A DNA stretch of 64,000 bases from Trinickia diaoshuihuensis (lineage in GTDB: Bacteria; Pseudomonadota; Gammaproteobacteria; Burkholderiales; Burkholderiaceae), in the NCBI RefSeq assembly GCF_003390925.1, contig NZ_QUBS01000075.1, forward strand, positions 23,361 through 87,360. The letters run 5' to 3'. The number at the start of each line of letters is the position of its first letter. Position 1 is the first letter of the stretch. The notes under the pieces are model-generated. The model saw only the letters and a list, made by a program, of their open reading frames with translations. It made no database searches and was not told the origin of the DNA. Of the stretch, positions 1 through 9,038 are shown one piece after another. A program made the position numbers and the translations under genes.

Positions 1-377
1 CCGCTCGGCGCATCGGAGGCCGGCATCCACGTGAACCGCTTGAAGCTCGGCAACTTCATCTTGGCGGCTGTGCTGGCCGGTCTCACGGGCATCCTCGAAG
101 GCGTTCGCATTACCTCGATCGATCCGCAGGCGGGCGGCAATCAAATCATGTTCTTGGCGGTGGCCGCCGCCGTCATCGGCGGTACGCCGCTGACGGGGGG
201 CTCGGGTACGATCGTCGGCGGGCTGATCGGCGCGGCGGTGCTCGGCATGTTGAACGACGGCTTCACACTGATCGGCATCAATGCCTTTACGTTCAACATC
301 ATCCTCGGCGCCGCGATTCTCGCCGCAATGATCTTCAACATCCATGTGGCGCGGCTCGGCCGGCGCGGGAGATCGTG

Positions 378-378
<1 letters not shown>
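1..378 (+). CDS. Sugar ABC transporter permease, C-terminal part (5' end outside window)
   Basis: The reading frame is open from base 1 to a TGA at 376-378, so only about the last 125 residues of an inner-membrane permease are visible. The segment has glycine- and alanine-rich hydrophobic stretches and a GGTPLTGGSGT loop. This is characteristic of the RbsC/AraH/FrcC branch (BPD_transp_2 family) that imports ribose, fructose or related sugars together with a periplasmic binding protein. The ATPase gene starts inside the stop codon (TGATG overlap), so the two are translationally coupled. The GTG at 31 is internal, not the true start. The exact sugar cannot be read from this fragment. Confidence 0.9.
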
Positions 379-1166
<788 letters not shown>

Positions 1167-1183
1167 TCGCGCGATAGCGGAGC

Positions 1184-1203
1184 GCAGCCCGAGCCCGGGC
1201 TGC
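1184..1203. terminator. Hairpin between convergent genes
   Basis: GCAGCCCG at 1184-1191 pairs perfectly with CGGGCTGC at 1196-1203 across a 4-nt loop. It lies in the 43-bp gap between the convergent sugar ATPase and binding-protein genes. There is no T-run on either strand, so a bidirectional terminator is likely but not certain. Confidence 0.45.
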
Positions 1204-1209
1204 TATCAA

Positions 1210-2499
1210 TCAGTTCGTCTTGGCCGCCGCGGCTAGCTTATCGGCCGCTTGCTGGGCGGTTTCATCCTTGCTGACCCAGTAGTTGCCGATGACGTCGTAG
1301 AACGCGCCTTCCACCGCGGGTGTGACGAGCATGTCATGCGCCCATGAAGGCACGAGGCCGCCCGATGCACCCGCCGATTTGAAGTCGGCGGACGATTTCT
1401 TGGCGCAGTCGTCGAATTTGGCCAAGCTCAAATCCTGACGGACCGGGATCGAGCCTTTGTTCAAGTTGAACGCTTCTTGGAAAGCGGGGCTCATGAGCAG
1501 GCCCGCCATGTCCTTTTGCCCCTTCTCGACGCCCGGCGTTTTCACCTTGAAGAAGACGAAGCTATCGACGTTGAACGTGAAGTCTTTCTGCGAGCCCGGG
1601 GCCGCCACGCATAGATAGTCTTTGCCGGGAGCTTTGCCGGCAACCGTGAATTCGCCCTTGGCCCAATCGCCCATGAATTGCATGGCGGCTTTGCCGTTGA
1701 TGACCATGGCGGTGGCCATGTTCCAATCGCGTCCCACTTGCCCTTCGTCCGTGTAGGCCTTGATCCGTTTGAACGTCTCCAGCGCCTTGACCATCGTCGG
1801 GCCTCTCAAGGTGGCCTGGTCGAGTTGGACGAATGCTTTCTTATAGAACGCGGGGCCGCCCACGCCGAGGGCGACCGATTCGAACGTCTCGGCCTCCTGC
1901 CAAGGCTGTCCGCCGATCGCAACGGGAGTGATGCCGGCTTTCTTCAGCGCGTCGGCCACCTTGAAGAAGTCGTCCCAGGTGACGGGCGGTTGCGCGCCCA
2001 CCTTATTCAACGCCGCCGCATTGATCCAGAGCCAGTTCACGCGATGCACGTTGACGGGCGCACCCACGTACTGGCCGTTGTATTTCATGATGCCGGCGAT
2101 TTCAGGCGGCAATAGACGATCCCAGTTGCCGGCTTTGGCGACATCGTCGATCGGCAGCAGTACGTCTTGATCGGCCCATTCCTTGATGGCGGGGCCTTTG
2201 ATCTGCGCGGCGGCGGGAGGATTGCCCGCCACCACGCGCGTTTTGAGCGCCGTCATCGCGTTGCCGCCGCCACCGCCCGCCACGGCGAAGTCCACCCACG
2301 TGTCGCCTTTTTGTTCGAGCATCTGCTTGAGCAACTGCGCCGATTTCGCCTCGCCGCCCGAGGTCCAGTAGTGGAGGACCTCGACCGGTGCCGCGTGCGC
2401 GCCGCTCGATGCAAAGGCGGCCACGGCCGCCGCGCAAGCCGTCAACGTGGCGAAAATCCGGCGCGCGCGAGCGCTGCGCGAATGCTGTGTCGAACGCAT
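1210..2499 (-). CDS. Carbohydrate ABC transporter substrate-binding protein (GtsA-like), orphan
   Basis: This is a periplasmic solute-binding protein of the extracellular solute-binding family 1, about 429 aa. The ATG at 2499 is chosen because GGGAGA lies just upstream and the product then begins with a basic segment, a hydrophobic core and an AHA-type cleavage site (signal peptide ending around residue 36). An in-frame ATG at 2532 would add 11 residues without an obvious ribosome site. The mature start (PVEVLHYWTSGGE) and the NVHRVNWLWIN region resemble glucose/mannose-type binding proteins of Pseudomonas and Burkholderia. No permease or ATPase gene follows it; downstream is a convergent, different class of sugar transporter. 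Its partners must be elsewhere, or it works as an orphan receptor. Confidence 0.9.
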   Translation of the reverse strand: MRSTQHSRSARARRIFATLTACAAAVAAFASSGAHAAPVEVLHYWTSGGEAKSAQLLKQMLEQKGDTWVDFAVAGGGGGNAMTALKTRVVAGNPPAAAQIKGPAIKEWADQDVLLPIDDVAKAGNWDRLLPPEIAGIMKYNGQYVGAPVNVHRVNWLWINAAALNKVGAQPPVTWDDFFKVADALKKAGITPVAIGGQPWQEAETFESVALGVGGPAFYKKAFVQLDQATLRGPTMVKALETFKRIKAYTDEGQVGRDWNMATAMVINGKAAMQFMGDWAKGEFTVAGKAPGKDYLCVAAPGSQKDFTFNVDSFVFFKVKTPGVEKGQKDMAGLLMSPAFQEAFNLNKGSIPVRQDLSLAKFDDCAKKSSADFKSAGASGGLVPSWAHDMLVTPAVEGAFYDVIGNYWVSKDETAQQAADKLAAAAKTN

Positions 2500-2566
2500 G
2501 AAAGGTTCTCCCATCGCCGGCGCGCGGCGCATATGGTTGATTTGATCGGAGGATTTCCGGCGACTG

Positions 2567-2582
2567 ATGGTAGCGCTAACAT
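2567..2582. promoter_or_regulatory. LacI-family operator between divergent binding protein and regulator
   Basis: ATGGTAGCGCTAACAT is a 16-bp palindrome with one mismatch, centred on GC as expected for LacI/GntR-type operators. It lies 68 bp upstream of the binding-protein start and 79 bp upstream of the regulator start. It is the natural site for the divergent LacI-family regulator, with autoregulation and control of the binding protein inferred. Confidence 0.65.
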
Positions 2583-2660
2583 CCGGATGTCCCCACTAGG
2601 AGGAACCCTGCAAGCCCGGCGCGAGTTTTGGCTTGCGCGCAAACCGGCGATACTCTCGCC

Positions 2661-3731
2661 ATGACAAAGACCAAGCAAACGATACCGGCGCCTGGGTTTC
2701 GCGACGCGAGACCGGCTGCGGTTGGCGGCAGGCGCCGGCCTAGCGGCCGCGCGACGCTCGAGGATGTCGCGCGCCGGGCCGAGGTCAGCACGATGACGGT
2801 GTCGCGCGCATTGCGCGATCCGTCTCTGGTCTCGCCGGCGGCCCGCGCAAGGATCGACGCCGCGGTACACGCGCTCGGCTATATCCCCAACCGGGCCGCG
2901 AGTACGCTGGCTTCCGCGCGCTCGAAGTTGATCGGCGTACTGGTGCCTTCGTTATCGAACGCGGTGTTCGTCGAAACCCTGGCAGGGGTGCAAGACTGCG
3001 TGGGCCCAGCCGGGTACCAATTGCTGATCGGCAATACCGGCTATTCGCCCGCGCGGCAGGCTCAATTGTTATCCGCGTATCTCGCGCATGCGCCGGATGG
3101 TTTTCTCGTGGCCGGTATCGACGACTCGAATGCGATCCGTGAACACTTGAAAGCATCGGGCGTTCCGCTCGTTCATATGTTCGACCTCGTGCCGCGGGGG
3201 GAGTGGGCCGTCGGGTTTTCGCAGCGCAAAGCGGGGCATGCGATCGGTGCGCATTTGGCGGCGCGCGGCGCGCGGCGCCCGGGGTTCATCGCGGCGCAGC
3301 TCGATCCGCGCACGATGCAGCGGCGCGCGGGCTACCGGCGCGCATTGCGCGAGGCCGGCTTGGGGCCCGGACCGGAGATACTGACCGAGGCGCCGTCGAG
3401 CGTCGATCTCGGCTGCACGTTGCTGCGCGCGTTGCTCGCGCAGGCCCCCGATTGCGATGCGGTATTTTGCTGCAACGACGATCTCGCGCTCGGTGCGTTA
3501 TTCGAATGCCAGCGGTTGAAGATCGACGTGCCGCGCGATTTGGCGATCGTCGGATTCAACGACTTACCGTTTGCGGCGGTCGCCACGCCATCGATCACGA
3601 CGGTGGCCACGCCGCGCTACGCGGTCGGATTCGAAGCGGCCCGCATGCTGCTGCGAATCGTGGAGGGCGATGCGCCCCGGCAAAACCGCATCGATTTGGG
3701 GTTTGAGCTCGTGGTCCGCGAAAGCGGTTGA
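2661..3731 (+). CDS. LacI-family transcriptional regulator (GntR-like)
   Basis: This 356-aa DNA-binding repressor has an N-terminal LacI helix-turn-helix (TLEDVARRAEVSTMTVSRAL, about residues 32-51) followed by a periplasmic-binding-protein-like sensor domain to the C-terminus. The C-terminal half contains the family-typical CNDDLALGAL and VGFNDLPF segments. The first true ATG at 2661 is chosen; the upstream TTG at 2628 lacks support. It is divergent from the sugar-binding-protein gene with a near-palindromic operator in between. It therefore likely controls that gene in response to a sugar or sugar acid. The similarity to gluconate repressors is an impression from the sequence, not a proven ligand. 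Confidence 0.92.
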   Translation: MTKTKQTIPAPGFRDARPAAVGGRRRPSGRATLEDVARRAEVSTMTVSRALRDPSLVSPAARARIDAAVHALGYIPNRAASTLASARSKLIGVLVPSLSNAVFVETLAGVQDCVGPAGYQLLIGNTGYSPARQAQLLSAYLAHAPDGFLVAGIDDSNAIREHLKASGVPLVHMFDLVPRGEWAVGFSQRKAGHAIGAHLAARGARRPGFIAAQLDPRTMQRRAGYRRALREAGLGPGPEILTEAPSSVDLGCTLLRALLAQAPDCDAVFCCNDDLALGALFECQRLKIDVPRDLAIVGFNDLPFAAVATPSITTVATPRYAVGFEAARMLLRIVEGDAPRQNRIDLGFELVVRESG

Positions 3732-3873
3732 TCGGAATGTGTCATGCGCGATGGGTTGTGCGGTGCGCCCATTGCGCGAAATCTTCATACGCAAATGCTC
3801 GCGCGTGCGGCAACTCGGCGTCGACGCTGATACTATTGTCGTCCGATTCAGGTTTGCGGTGACAGGACAGAGC

Positions 3874-4545
3874 ATGGGTTTCGAGCAACTGGCGGCGCTC
3901 AAGGCGCAGCTAACGAAGGAAGCGAAATTGAAAAAGCAGCAGGAGCGCCCGGCCGAGAAGCCCGCGCCCGCTGCGAAGCAAGCGGCGAAGCCGGGCGGTA
4001 AGCCCGCCGGAAAGCCTGCTGCGAAGGGAGAGCGCCCGGCGCGTCCCGGCGCTCAGGCGCGGGCGAACGAGAAGACGCCGCCCGTCGATCCCGTCGTGCG
4101 CGTGATCGGCAAGCTGCAAAAGCGCTTCCCGGCCGCATTTCCGAAGAATCCGGCCCCGAAAGTGCCGCTGAAGGTGGGCATTCTGGCCGATTTGATCGCG
4201 CAGGGACCGGAGCTGCAGTTGACGGAAGCCGAGATTCGCGAGGCCGTGAGCACGTGGTGCCGAGGCAGCCGTTACTGGGCCTGTTTGACCGATGGCGCGG
4301 CACGGGTGGATCTAGCGGGCGAGCCGGCGGGCACGGTGACGGCGCGCGACGCCGCATTCGCGCGCAATCAGGCGAAGGGCGGCCAGGGCGGGCGTCGTAA
4401 GCCGCATGCCAAGGCGAGTGCGGGGCAACGCGAAGGCACTCAGGCGCAGGCAGCGCCCGATCACGACGCTGCCGCGGCCCACGAACCGGCGAAGCCCACC
4501 GAATCGGAAAGCGCGCCAGCGGGCGAGGACGCGTCCCCGAATTAA
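3874..4545 (+). CDS. ProQ/FinO-family RNA-binding protein
   Basis: The 223-aa product has a lysine/alanine/proline-rich, probably disordered N-terminus (about residues 12-70). A ProQ/FinO domain follows (about 75-155, with KRFPAAFP, LKVGILADL and RGSRYWACL), then a second low-complexity tail. Proteins of this family bind structured RNAs and stabilise sRNAs or mRNAs. The frame is open far upstream into the LacI-family gene, but the ATG at 3874 gives the conserved MGFEQLAALKAQL start, preceded by GGACAG. The charged linkers on both sides of the RNA-binding core fit betaproteobacterial ProQ-like proteins. It stands alone and is convergent with the YidB-like gene. Confidence 0.9.
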   Translation: MGFEQLAALKAQLTKEAKLKKQQERPAEKPAPAAKQAAKPGGKPAGKPAAKGERPARPGAQARANEKTPPVDPVVRVIGKLQKRFPAAFPKNPAPKVPLKVGILADLIAQGPELQLTEAEIREAVSTWCRGSRYWACLTDGAARVDLAGEPAGTVTARDAAFARNQAKGGQGGRRKPHAKASAGQREGTQAQAAPDHDAAAAHEPAKPTESESAPAGEDASPN

Positions 4546-4568
4546 GCGCCCGGACGCACTCCTTTTTT
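4531..4568 (+). terminator. Possible terminator of the ProQ-family gene
   Basis: GCGTCC at 4531-4536 can pair with GGACGC at 4552-4557, and six T's follow at 4563-4568. The stem overlaps the stop codon and the loop is long (15 nt), so this is only a moderate rho-independent candidate. Confidence 0.35.
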
Positions 4569-4636
4569 CGTAGGCAATGGGCTTCGCAGATCGCAGCGGC
4601 GTGGGCTGGGCATTCACTGCCCGCGCGCCGCGCCGC

Positions 4637-5086
4637 TCAGCCTTCCTGTTTCCCCAGCCATCCCTCGACGAGCGAACCGAGGCCGCCGGCTTTCCCGATC
4701 GACTCAAGCACGTTGCCTGTGTCGATTTGCCCGGTCTGCGGCACTTCGCCGCCCGGCGTGGCATGGTCCACCACATGCGGCAAGATCTGCGCGAGCAACC
4801 CCGACGCTTGTTCCGGCGATACGCCGAGCTTGCCCGCTAACTCGCTCAGCGCACCCGACCCGACCACGCTCTGGAGCGTACCGGGTGAGACCGCTTGGTT
4901 CGCCCCTGTGCCGATCCACGATCGAATCAGGCCGCCGGCCCCTTGCGATTCGAATTGTTGAATGAGTCCTTGTAATCCGCCCGGTTGATTGTTGACGAAC
5001 TCGGTGACGGCCGCGAGCACGTTCTGTTGCTGTCCACCGGCATTTTGCCCGCCGAGTAGGGAACCCACGACATCGAATAGACCCAT
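4637..5086 (-). CDS. YidB-like DUF937-family protein
   Basis: This is a 149-aa soluble protein of unknown biochemical role. It begins MGLFDVVGSLLGG and is rich in glycine and glutamine, with conserved blocks around GLQGLIQQFESQG, LGVSPEQAS and LPHVVDHATPGG typical of YidB/DUF937 proteins. The ATG at 5086 is chosen because AGGAG lies about 8 bases upstream; the longer frame from 5122 adds 12 residues without a ribosome site. It is followed upstream on the same strand by the ComEA-like gene, about 90 bp away. No signal peptide or membrane segment is seen. Some family members have been linked to envelope or growth phenotypes, but no function can be assigned from sequence. Confidence 0.85.
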   Translation of the reverse strand: MGLFDVVGSLLGGQNAGGQQQNVLAAVTEFVNNQPGGLQGLIQQFESQGAGGLIRSWIGTGANQAVSPGTLQSVVGSGALSELAGKLGVSPEQASGLLAQILPHVVDHATPGGEVPQTGQIDTGNVLESIGKAGGLGSLVEGWLGKQEG

Positions 5087-5177
5087 GGTGATGCTCCTGC
5101 TAAGTGCGGCGTTGCCCGCCAACGGGACGCCGATGCGATGCGCCGGAGGGCGCGGATTGAAGCGGACGCGGTAGGCA

Positions 5178-5669
5178 TCAAGCGCCCGATGCCGCGGCGG
5201 CCGCCGTTGCTTTGCCTTTCTTTTTCTTCTTTGCTTTCGAGTCTTGAGTAGCGGAAGCTGCCGTTGCTTGGGCCGCGGACGCCTGCGCCGTGGTTGCGGG
5301 CGAGGCCGTTGGAGCCGCTTTAGCCGACGGTTGAGTCGTCGATGACGCCGGCGCCGACGAATTCTTTTCGTGCTTGTCGTTCGCGGCGGTCGGTGGCGCG
5401 GACGTGCCGCTGATCGTCAGTCCTTCACTTTCGAGTTTCGCGACCGATTTCGCGCCGAGACCCTTCACGCGGCGAGCTAAATCGTCGGCATCTTTGAATG
5501 GGCCGTTCTTGGTGCGTTCGTCGATAATGGCTTTGGACTTGACCGGGCCGATACCCTTCAGCGATTCGAGCGTTGCTTGGTCGGCGCGATTCACGTCGAC
5601 GGGTGCCGCGAATGCGGCCGACATCGTTAAGACGAATGCGGTGAGTAGCAATACAAGCTTTTTGAGCAT
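5178..5669 (-). CDS. ComEA-like exported helix-hairpin-helix protein
   Basis: The 163-aa product starts with a signal peptide (MLKKLVLLL... ending in AAFA around residue 22). It then carries a ComEA-type double helix-hairpin-helix domain (VDVNRADQATLESLKGIGP and the FKDADDLARRVKGLG region). In ComEA this fold binds DNA in the periplasm during transformation. The C-terminal half is a low-complexity Ala/Ser/Thr/Pro segment ending in a run of lysines, which could contact nucleic acid or the envelope. The ATG at 5669 has GGGAG upstream. The gene is not beside other competence genes, so a role in DNA uptake is inference from the domain. Confidence 0.85.
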   Translation of the reverse strand: MLKKLVLLLTAFVLTMSAAFAAPVDVNRADQATLESLKGIGPVKSKAIIDERTKNGPFKDADDLARRVKGLGAKSVAKLESEGLTISGTSAPPTAANDKHEKNSSAPASSTTQPSAKAAPTASPATTAQASAAQATAASATQDSKAKKKKKGKATAAAAASGA

Positions 5670-6043
5670 GGCTATGACTCCCGATCGACAAAGCAAACGG
5701 CAACTGGATAGACCCGTGCACTCAATTGCGTGCAGCGGATCCGCCTCTTAATGCAATCAACAACTTACGCTGTTAATTTGCAGCTTGTCCACAGCATTGC
5801 CAACAGAAAGTGGGGATAACTCACGCAATGCGCATGGCCAATTGTTCGTGCCGCGCGGTGTGGCCACTATGTGGTGCCTCCAAGCGCCTTTCAAGCGATG
5901 GCGGCGGCGTGCGCGCCACCGCGATGAGCGTACCGCATCGGGAGCGGCGCGGATAGAGCCGCTTGGGTTGCGAAGGCCGTCTTGGCATGTGCCGTGCTGC
6001 CTGCTCGCTCAATGTCGACTTTCCTTTGCGCGCCCCACGAACC
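5670..6043. other. Divergent intergenic region with DnaA-box-like pair
   Basis: This 374-bp gap separates the ComEA-like gene and the aldose 1-epimerase. It contains TTGTCCACA at 5785-5793 and, inverted, TGGGGATAA at 5811-5819. Each differs by one base from the DnaA box TTATCCACA. No clear promoter pair or small gene was found in the rest. Confidence 0.4.
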
Positions 6044-7213
6044 ATGAGAACGTTTCGCCGACCTTTCATCTCGCGTCGTATCGCCGGTGCGCTGGCGGCT
6101 GTCCTCGCGTCGCTTATGTGCGCTTACGCGTCGGCGGCGACGGTGTCGGTCTCGGAGTCGAACTACGGCGTTACCCAAACAGGGCAAGCCGTACGCGAAT
6201 ACACGCTCGCCAATCGCCACGGCGTGACGCTGAAGATCATCACCTACGGCGGCATCGTCGCGGAACTCGATGCGCCCGATCGGCAAGGGCGCGTGGCCAA
6301 TATCGTTTTAGGCTTCGCCTCGTTGGCCGGTTACGAGCGCTATAACGGCAATATCCATTTCGGTGCGTTGATCGGGCGTTACGCGAATCGCATCGCGAAC
6401 GGACGCTTCAAGCTAGATGGCGCGCTTTACGAGTTGCCGACGAACGACGGTCCCAATACGCTGCATGGCGGTCCCAACAGCTTCGATTCCAAAGTATGGA
6501 CGCCGGTGCGCGTATTCAGCGGTGCAACGCAAGCCGGCGTGCAGTTGCGCTACGTTAGTCCCGACGGCGAGAACGGCTTTCCCGGAAAATTGACGGCCGA
6601 CGTGACCTATACGCTCACGGACGACGATGCGGTCCGCATCGAGTATCGGGCGACGACCGATAGAGACACGGTCGTCAATCTCACGAATCACAGCTATTTC
6701 AATTTGGCCGGCGAATCGAGCGGTAGCGTGGAGCGGCAATTGATCGAGATTGCCGCGTCGCATTACACGCCGACGGATGACAAATCGATTCCGACCGGAG
6801 AAATCAGCGATGTCGCGGACACGCCGATGGATTTGCGCGCGCCGACGCCGATGGGGGCGCATTTGCGCGACGGCTTCGCACAGTTGCTATGGGCGCACGG
6901 CTACGATCAAAACTGGGTATTGGATAACGCCGGGCAGAGCAGTCCGGCGTTTGCCGCGCGCGCCTACGATCCCGATTCGGGCCGCGTACTCGATGTCTAC
7001 ACCACGCAGCCGGGGTTGCAGTTCTATACGGCGAATGGTTTGAACGGCAGCGTCGTAGGCACCTCGGGACGCGCTTATCGCCAAGGCGATGCGTTCGCGC
7101 TCGAAGCGGAGCATTTTCCCGATTCGCCGAATCACCCGGCGTTCCCCACCACCGAATTGAAACCCGGGCAGACGCTGCACGAAGTCACCGTGTGGAGGCT
7201 GGGCGTGCGCTGA
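6044..7213 (+). CDS. galM: Exported aldose 1-epimerase (mutarotase)
   Basis: This 389-aa enzyme interconverts alpha and beta anomers of aldoses such as galactose or glucose. Family motifs are visible: NTLHGG near residue 140, NLTNHSYFNLAG with the catalytic histidine, and the C-terminal NHPAFPTTEL region. The ATG at 6044 gives an arginine-rich N-terminus, a hydrophobic core and an ASA cleavage site, so the protein is probably periplasmic. Many GalM proteins are cytoplasmic. The frame is open to 5963 and no strong ribosome site marks 6044, so the start is the least certain part. Its end overlaps the 3' end of the convergent DUF3820 gene by about 29 bp. Confidence 0.9.
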   Translation: MRTFRRPFISRRIAGALAAVLASLMCAYASAATVSVSESNYGVTQTGQAVREYTLANRHGVTLKIITYGGIVAELDAPDRQGRVANIVLGFASLAGYERYNGNIHFGALIGRYANRIANGRFKLDGALYELPTNDGPNTLHGGPNSFDSKVWTPVRVFSGATQAGVQLRYVSPDGENGFPGKLTADVTYTLTDDDAVRIEYRATTDRDTVVNLTNHSYFNLAGESSGSVERQLIEIAASHYTPTDDKSIPTGEISDVADTPMDLRAPTPMGAHLRDGFAQLLWAHGYDQNWVLDNAGQSSPAFAARAYDPDSGRVLDVYTTQPGLQFYTANGLNGSVVGTSGRAYRQGDAFALEAEHFPDSPNHPAFPTTELKPGQTLHEVTVWRLGVR

Positions 7214-7430
7214 GATCGGCACGCGCTCGCAGCGGATCGAGCAGCGGACGCAAGCCGTTGTGATCGAGTTCTTGCATGAGCGCGAGCAAACGGCCGATTT
7301 CGCCGGGGGGAAAGCCCTCGCGTGCAAACCAGTTGAGGTAGTGGCCGGGCAAGTCGGCCATGAGCCTGCCTTTGTATTTGCCGAACGGCATGGCAAGGGT
7401 CACGAGGCGTTCGAGGTCGCGCGCATCCAT
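7185..7430 (-). CDS. DUF3820-family protein
   Basis: This small 81-aa protein has the DUF3820 core MPFGKYKGRLMADLPGHYL followed by NWFAREGFPPGEIGRLL. Members are small cytoplasmic proteins, one of which was structurally characterised as a putative quorum-sensing-regulated virulence factor in Pseudomonas. The biochemical role is unknown. The ATG at 7430 (MDARDLERLVTL) is chosen over an in-frame TTG at 7472, although neither has a good ribosome site. It is convergent with galM and overlaps its 3' end. Confidence 0.8.
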   Translation of the reverse strand: MDARDLERLVTLAMPFGKYKGRLMADLPGHYLNWFAREGFPPGEIGRLLALMQELDHNGLRPLLDPLRARADLSARPASTR

Positions 7431-7520
7431 AAAAGCAAAATAGCGAAGTAGTTCGTCGATCGCGGATCGCAACGTTGCATGATCGACGCCCGCATCATAC
7501 GCCCTCGCGCCTCACGATAC

Positions 7521-7547
7521 GAAAACCGAGGACAGGTCCCCATTTTC
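7521..7547. repeat. REP-like imperfect palindrome
   Basis: A 27-bp imperfect palindrome begins GAAAAC and ends ATTTTC, with GAGGACAG and GGTCCCC arms. It resembles the short GGGGACAG-type repetitive extragenic palindromes seen in many proteobacteria. A related half motif (GGGGACAGAGGT) occurs at 48074-48085. It could also fold in RNA upstream of the glycoside hydrolase gene. Confidence 0.4.
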
Positions 7548-7697
7548 ACGATGCGGGCCAATGCGTCCAATTTGCCCTTTACTCGACGAAATCCGGCAAT
7601 TGCACCGAACTCTTTGACGCACCCCATGGTCAGAGTGGCCGACCTCGCAAGGGTCGTACCTACTCATTTGCTACTCGATCATGGAGATTTTTACGTG

Positions 7698-9023
7698 ATG
7701 ATGAAGAGACGTCGATTCCTGGGCCAAGTGGCTGCCCTAGCCGGTAGTCATGTGTTGGTTGCATTGGGCGCCTTGGAAGCAGACGAAGCTATCGCGGCAA
7801 GCAACGTTGCCGGCACGGTCTCGGCAAAGACTGCCGCAATTACGACATCCGTCGACGGTACGGTCATTCCTTCCGCCGGTGCGATCGTCGATCGGCTCTT
7901 GAACGTATGGACCGTCAATAACGGCTTCATTTACAAGAACGGTGTAAAAGACAAAGACTCGTACAACGTCAGCCTGCTGCTGTGGTACGGCGGCATGATC
8001 TACCAACGCGGCACCGGCGGTCAGTTCTACGTGTTGACCTGGGCCAATCGTTGGCTTCCGTGCGCCGACCCGCGCATCCCGTTAGCAGCACCGGCGGGTG
8101 CGTTCTACGGAATCAACGGCCACTACGACTATCCGTATACGCCGCAGCAGATCGTCGCCACCTTGCAGGCGCTCGGCTGTACGAGTTATCGCGTCGGCTG
8201 CGACGCCTCGGCCAAGCAACTGAATGCGATGATCGGGCTTGCGGACGCCTTTCGCTCGGTGAATTTCACCTTGCTGCCGCTCATCAATTTCGGCTTGCGC
8301 GACGGCAACGGCCATTTGTATCCGAACGAGGCGGCCGCCTATTTCGCGAACCGCGCCGGGGCGGCAACGATTGCGCGCGCGCTCGCGCCGCATGGCGTGA
8401 CGATGTACGAGTGCGGCAACGAACTCACGCGCGACAGCGCGATCATTTTGAATTCCACGTCCGCGGGCACGGGGCCGCGCGATTTCAATAACGCCAATTG
8501 GCCGATCTTGCGTGGTGCTATCCAAGGCATGATCGACGGCGTGAAGTCGGTCCAGCCGAACGCCAAATGCGCCGTAAACTTCACCGTCGCGGATATCGGT
8601 GCGTCCGATTTGCTCTGGGATGGCGAGCAGCCCGACGGCTCGGGCGGCTATCGGCCGATGCGCTGGGACATTACGACTTGGCACAACTACCAGCCCTACG
8701 GCGACATCTTCGAGATCGGCATCGACGGCGCCGGCCCCGGATTCAATTTGCCGGCCTACTGCAAGGCCCGTTACGGTGTGCCGTTCATGATCACCGAGTG
8801 GAATGCGGCGCCGGAGGAAAACGAGCAGTTCCGAGCGACGTACGTACAACAAAAGATGCAGCGCTTTTACGCGGCGCGCAAAACGGAAGGTATCCAGGCG
8901 GTGATGTACTACGACTTGATCAGCGGCGACCAAACGTTCGGGATCGTGATGAACGATCTCGCGCCGATTCAGCCGACCCACACGGCGTTCAGCGCATTTA
9001 CCGCGGCGAACGCCGATTTGTAG
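7698..9023 (+). CDS. Tat-exported clan-A glycoside hydrolase-like protein
   Basis: The 441-aa product starts MMKRRRFLGQ, a twin-arginine (RRxFL) motif followed by a hydrophobic stretch, so export in folded form is likely. The mature part looks like a TIM-barrel glycosidase of clan GH-A. CGNEL carries a likely acid/base glutamate near residue 242 and MITEWNA a likely nucleophile near residue 367, a spacing usual for the clan. The family (for example GH39 or a relative) and substrate are not resolved. The frame is open upstream to 7479, but GGAG at 7683-7686 supports the ATG pair at 7698/7701. It stands alone, convergent with the GGDEF/EAL gene. Confidence 0.75.
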   Translation: MMKRRRFLGQVAALAGSHVLVALGALEADEAIAASNVAGTVSAKTAAITTSVDGTVIPSAGAIVDRLLNVWTVNNGFIYKNGVKDKDSYNVSLLLWYGGMIYQRGTGGQFYVLTWANRWLPCADPRIPLAAPAGAFYGINGHYDYPYTPQQIVATLQALGCTSYRVGCDASAKQLNAMIGLADAFRSVNFTLLPLINFGLRDGNGHLYPNEAAAYFANRAGAATIARALAPHGVTMYECGNELTRDSAIILNSTSAGTGPRDFNNANWPILRGAIQGMIDGVKSVQPNAKCAVNFTVADIGASDLLWDGEQPDGSGGYRPMRWDITTWHNYQPYGDIFEIGIDGAGPGFNLPAYCKARYGVPFMITEWNAAPEENEQFRATYVQQKMQRFYAARKTEGIQAVMYYDLISGDQTFGIVMNDLAPIQPTHTAFSAFTAANADL

Positions 9024-9038
9024 GCACCGTGCGCGGCG

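Noticed and set aside
5785..5819. Chromosomal replication origin
   Set aside because: Only two imperfect DnaA-like boxes, no AT-rich unwinding region, and no dnaA, dnaN or parAB genes nearby.
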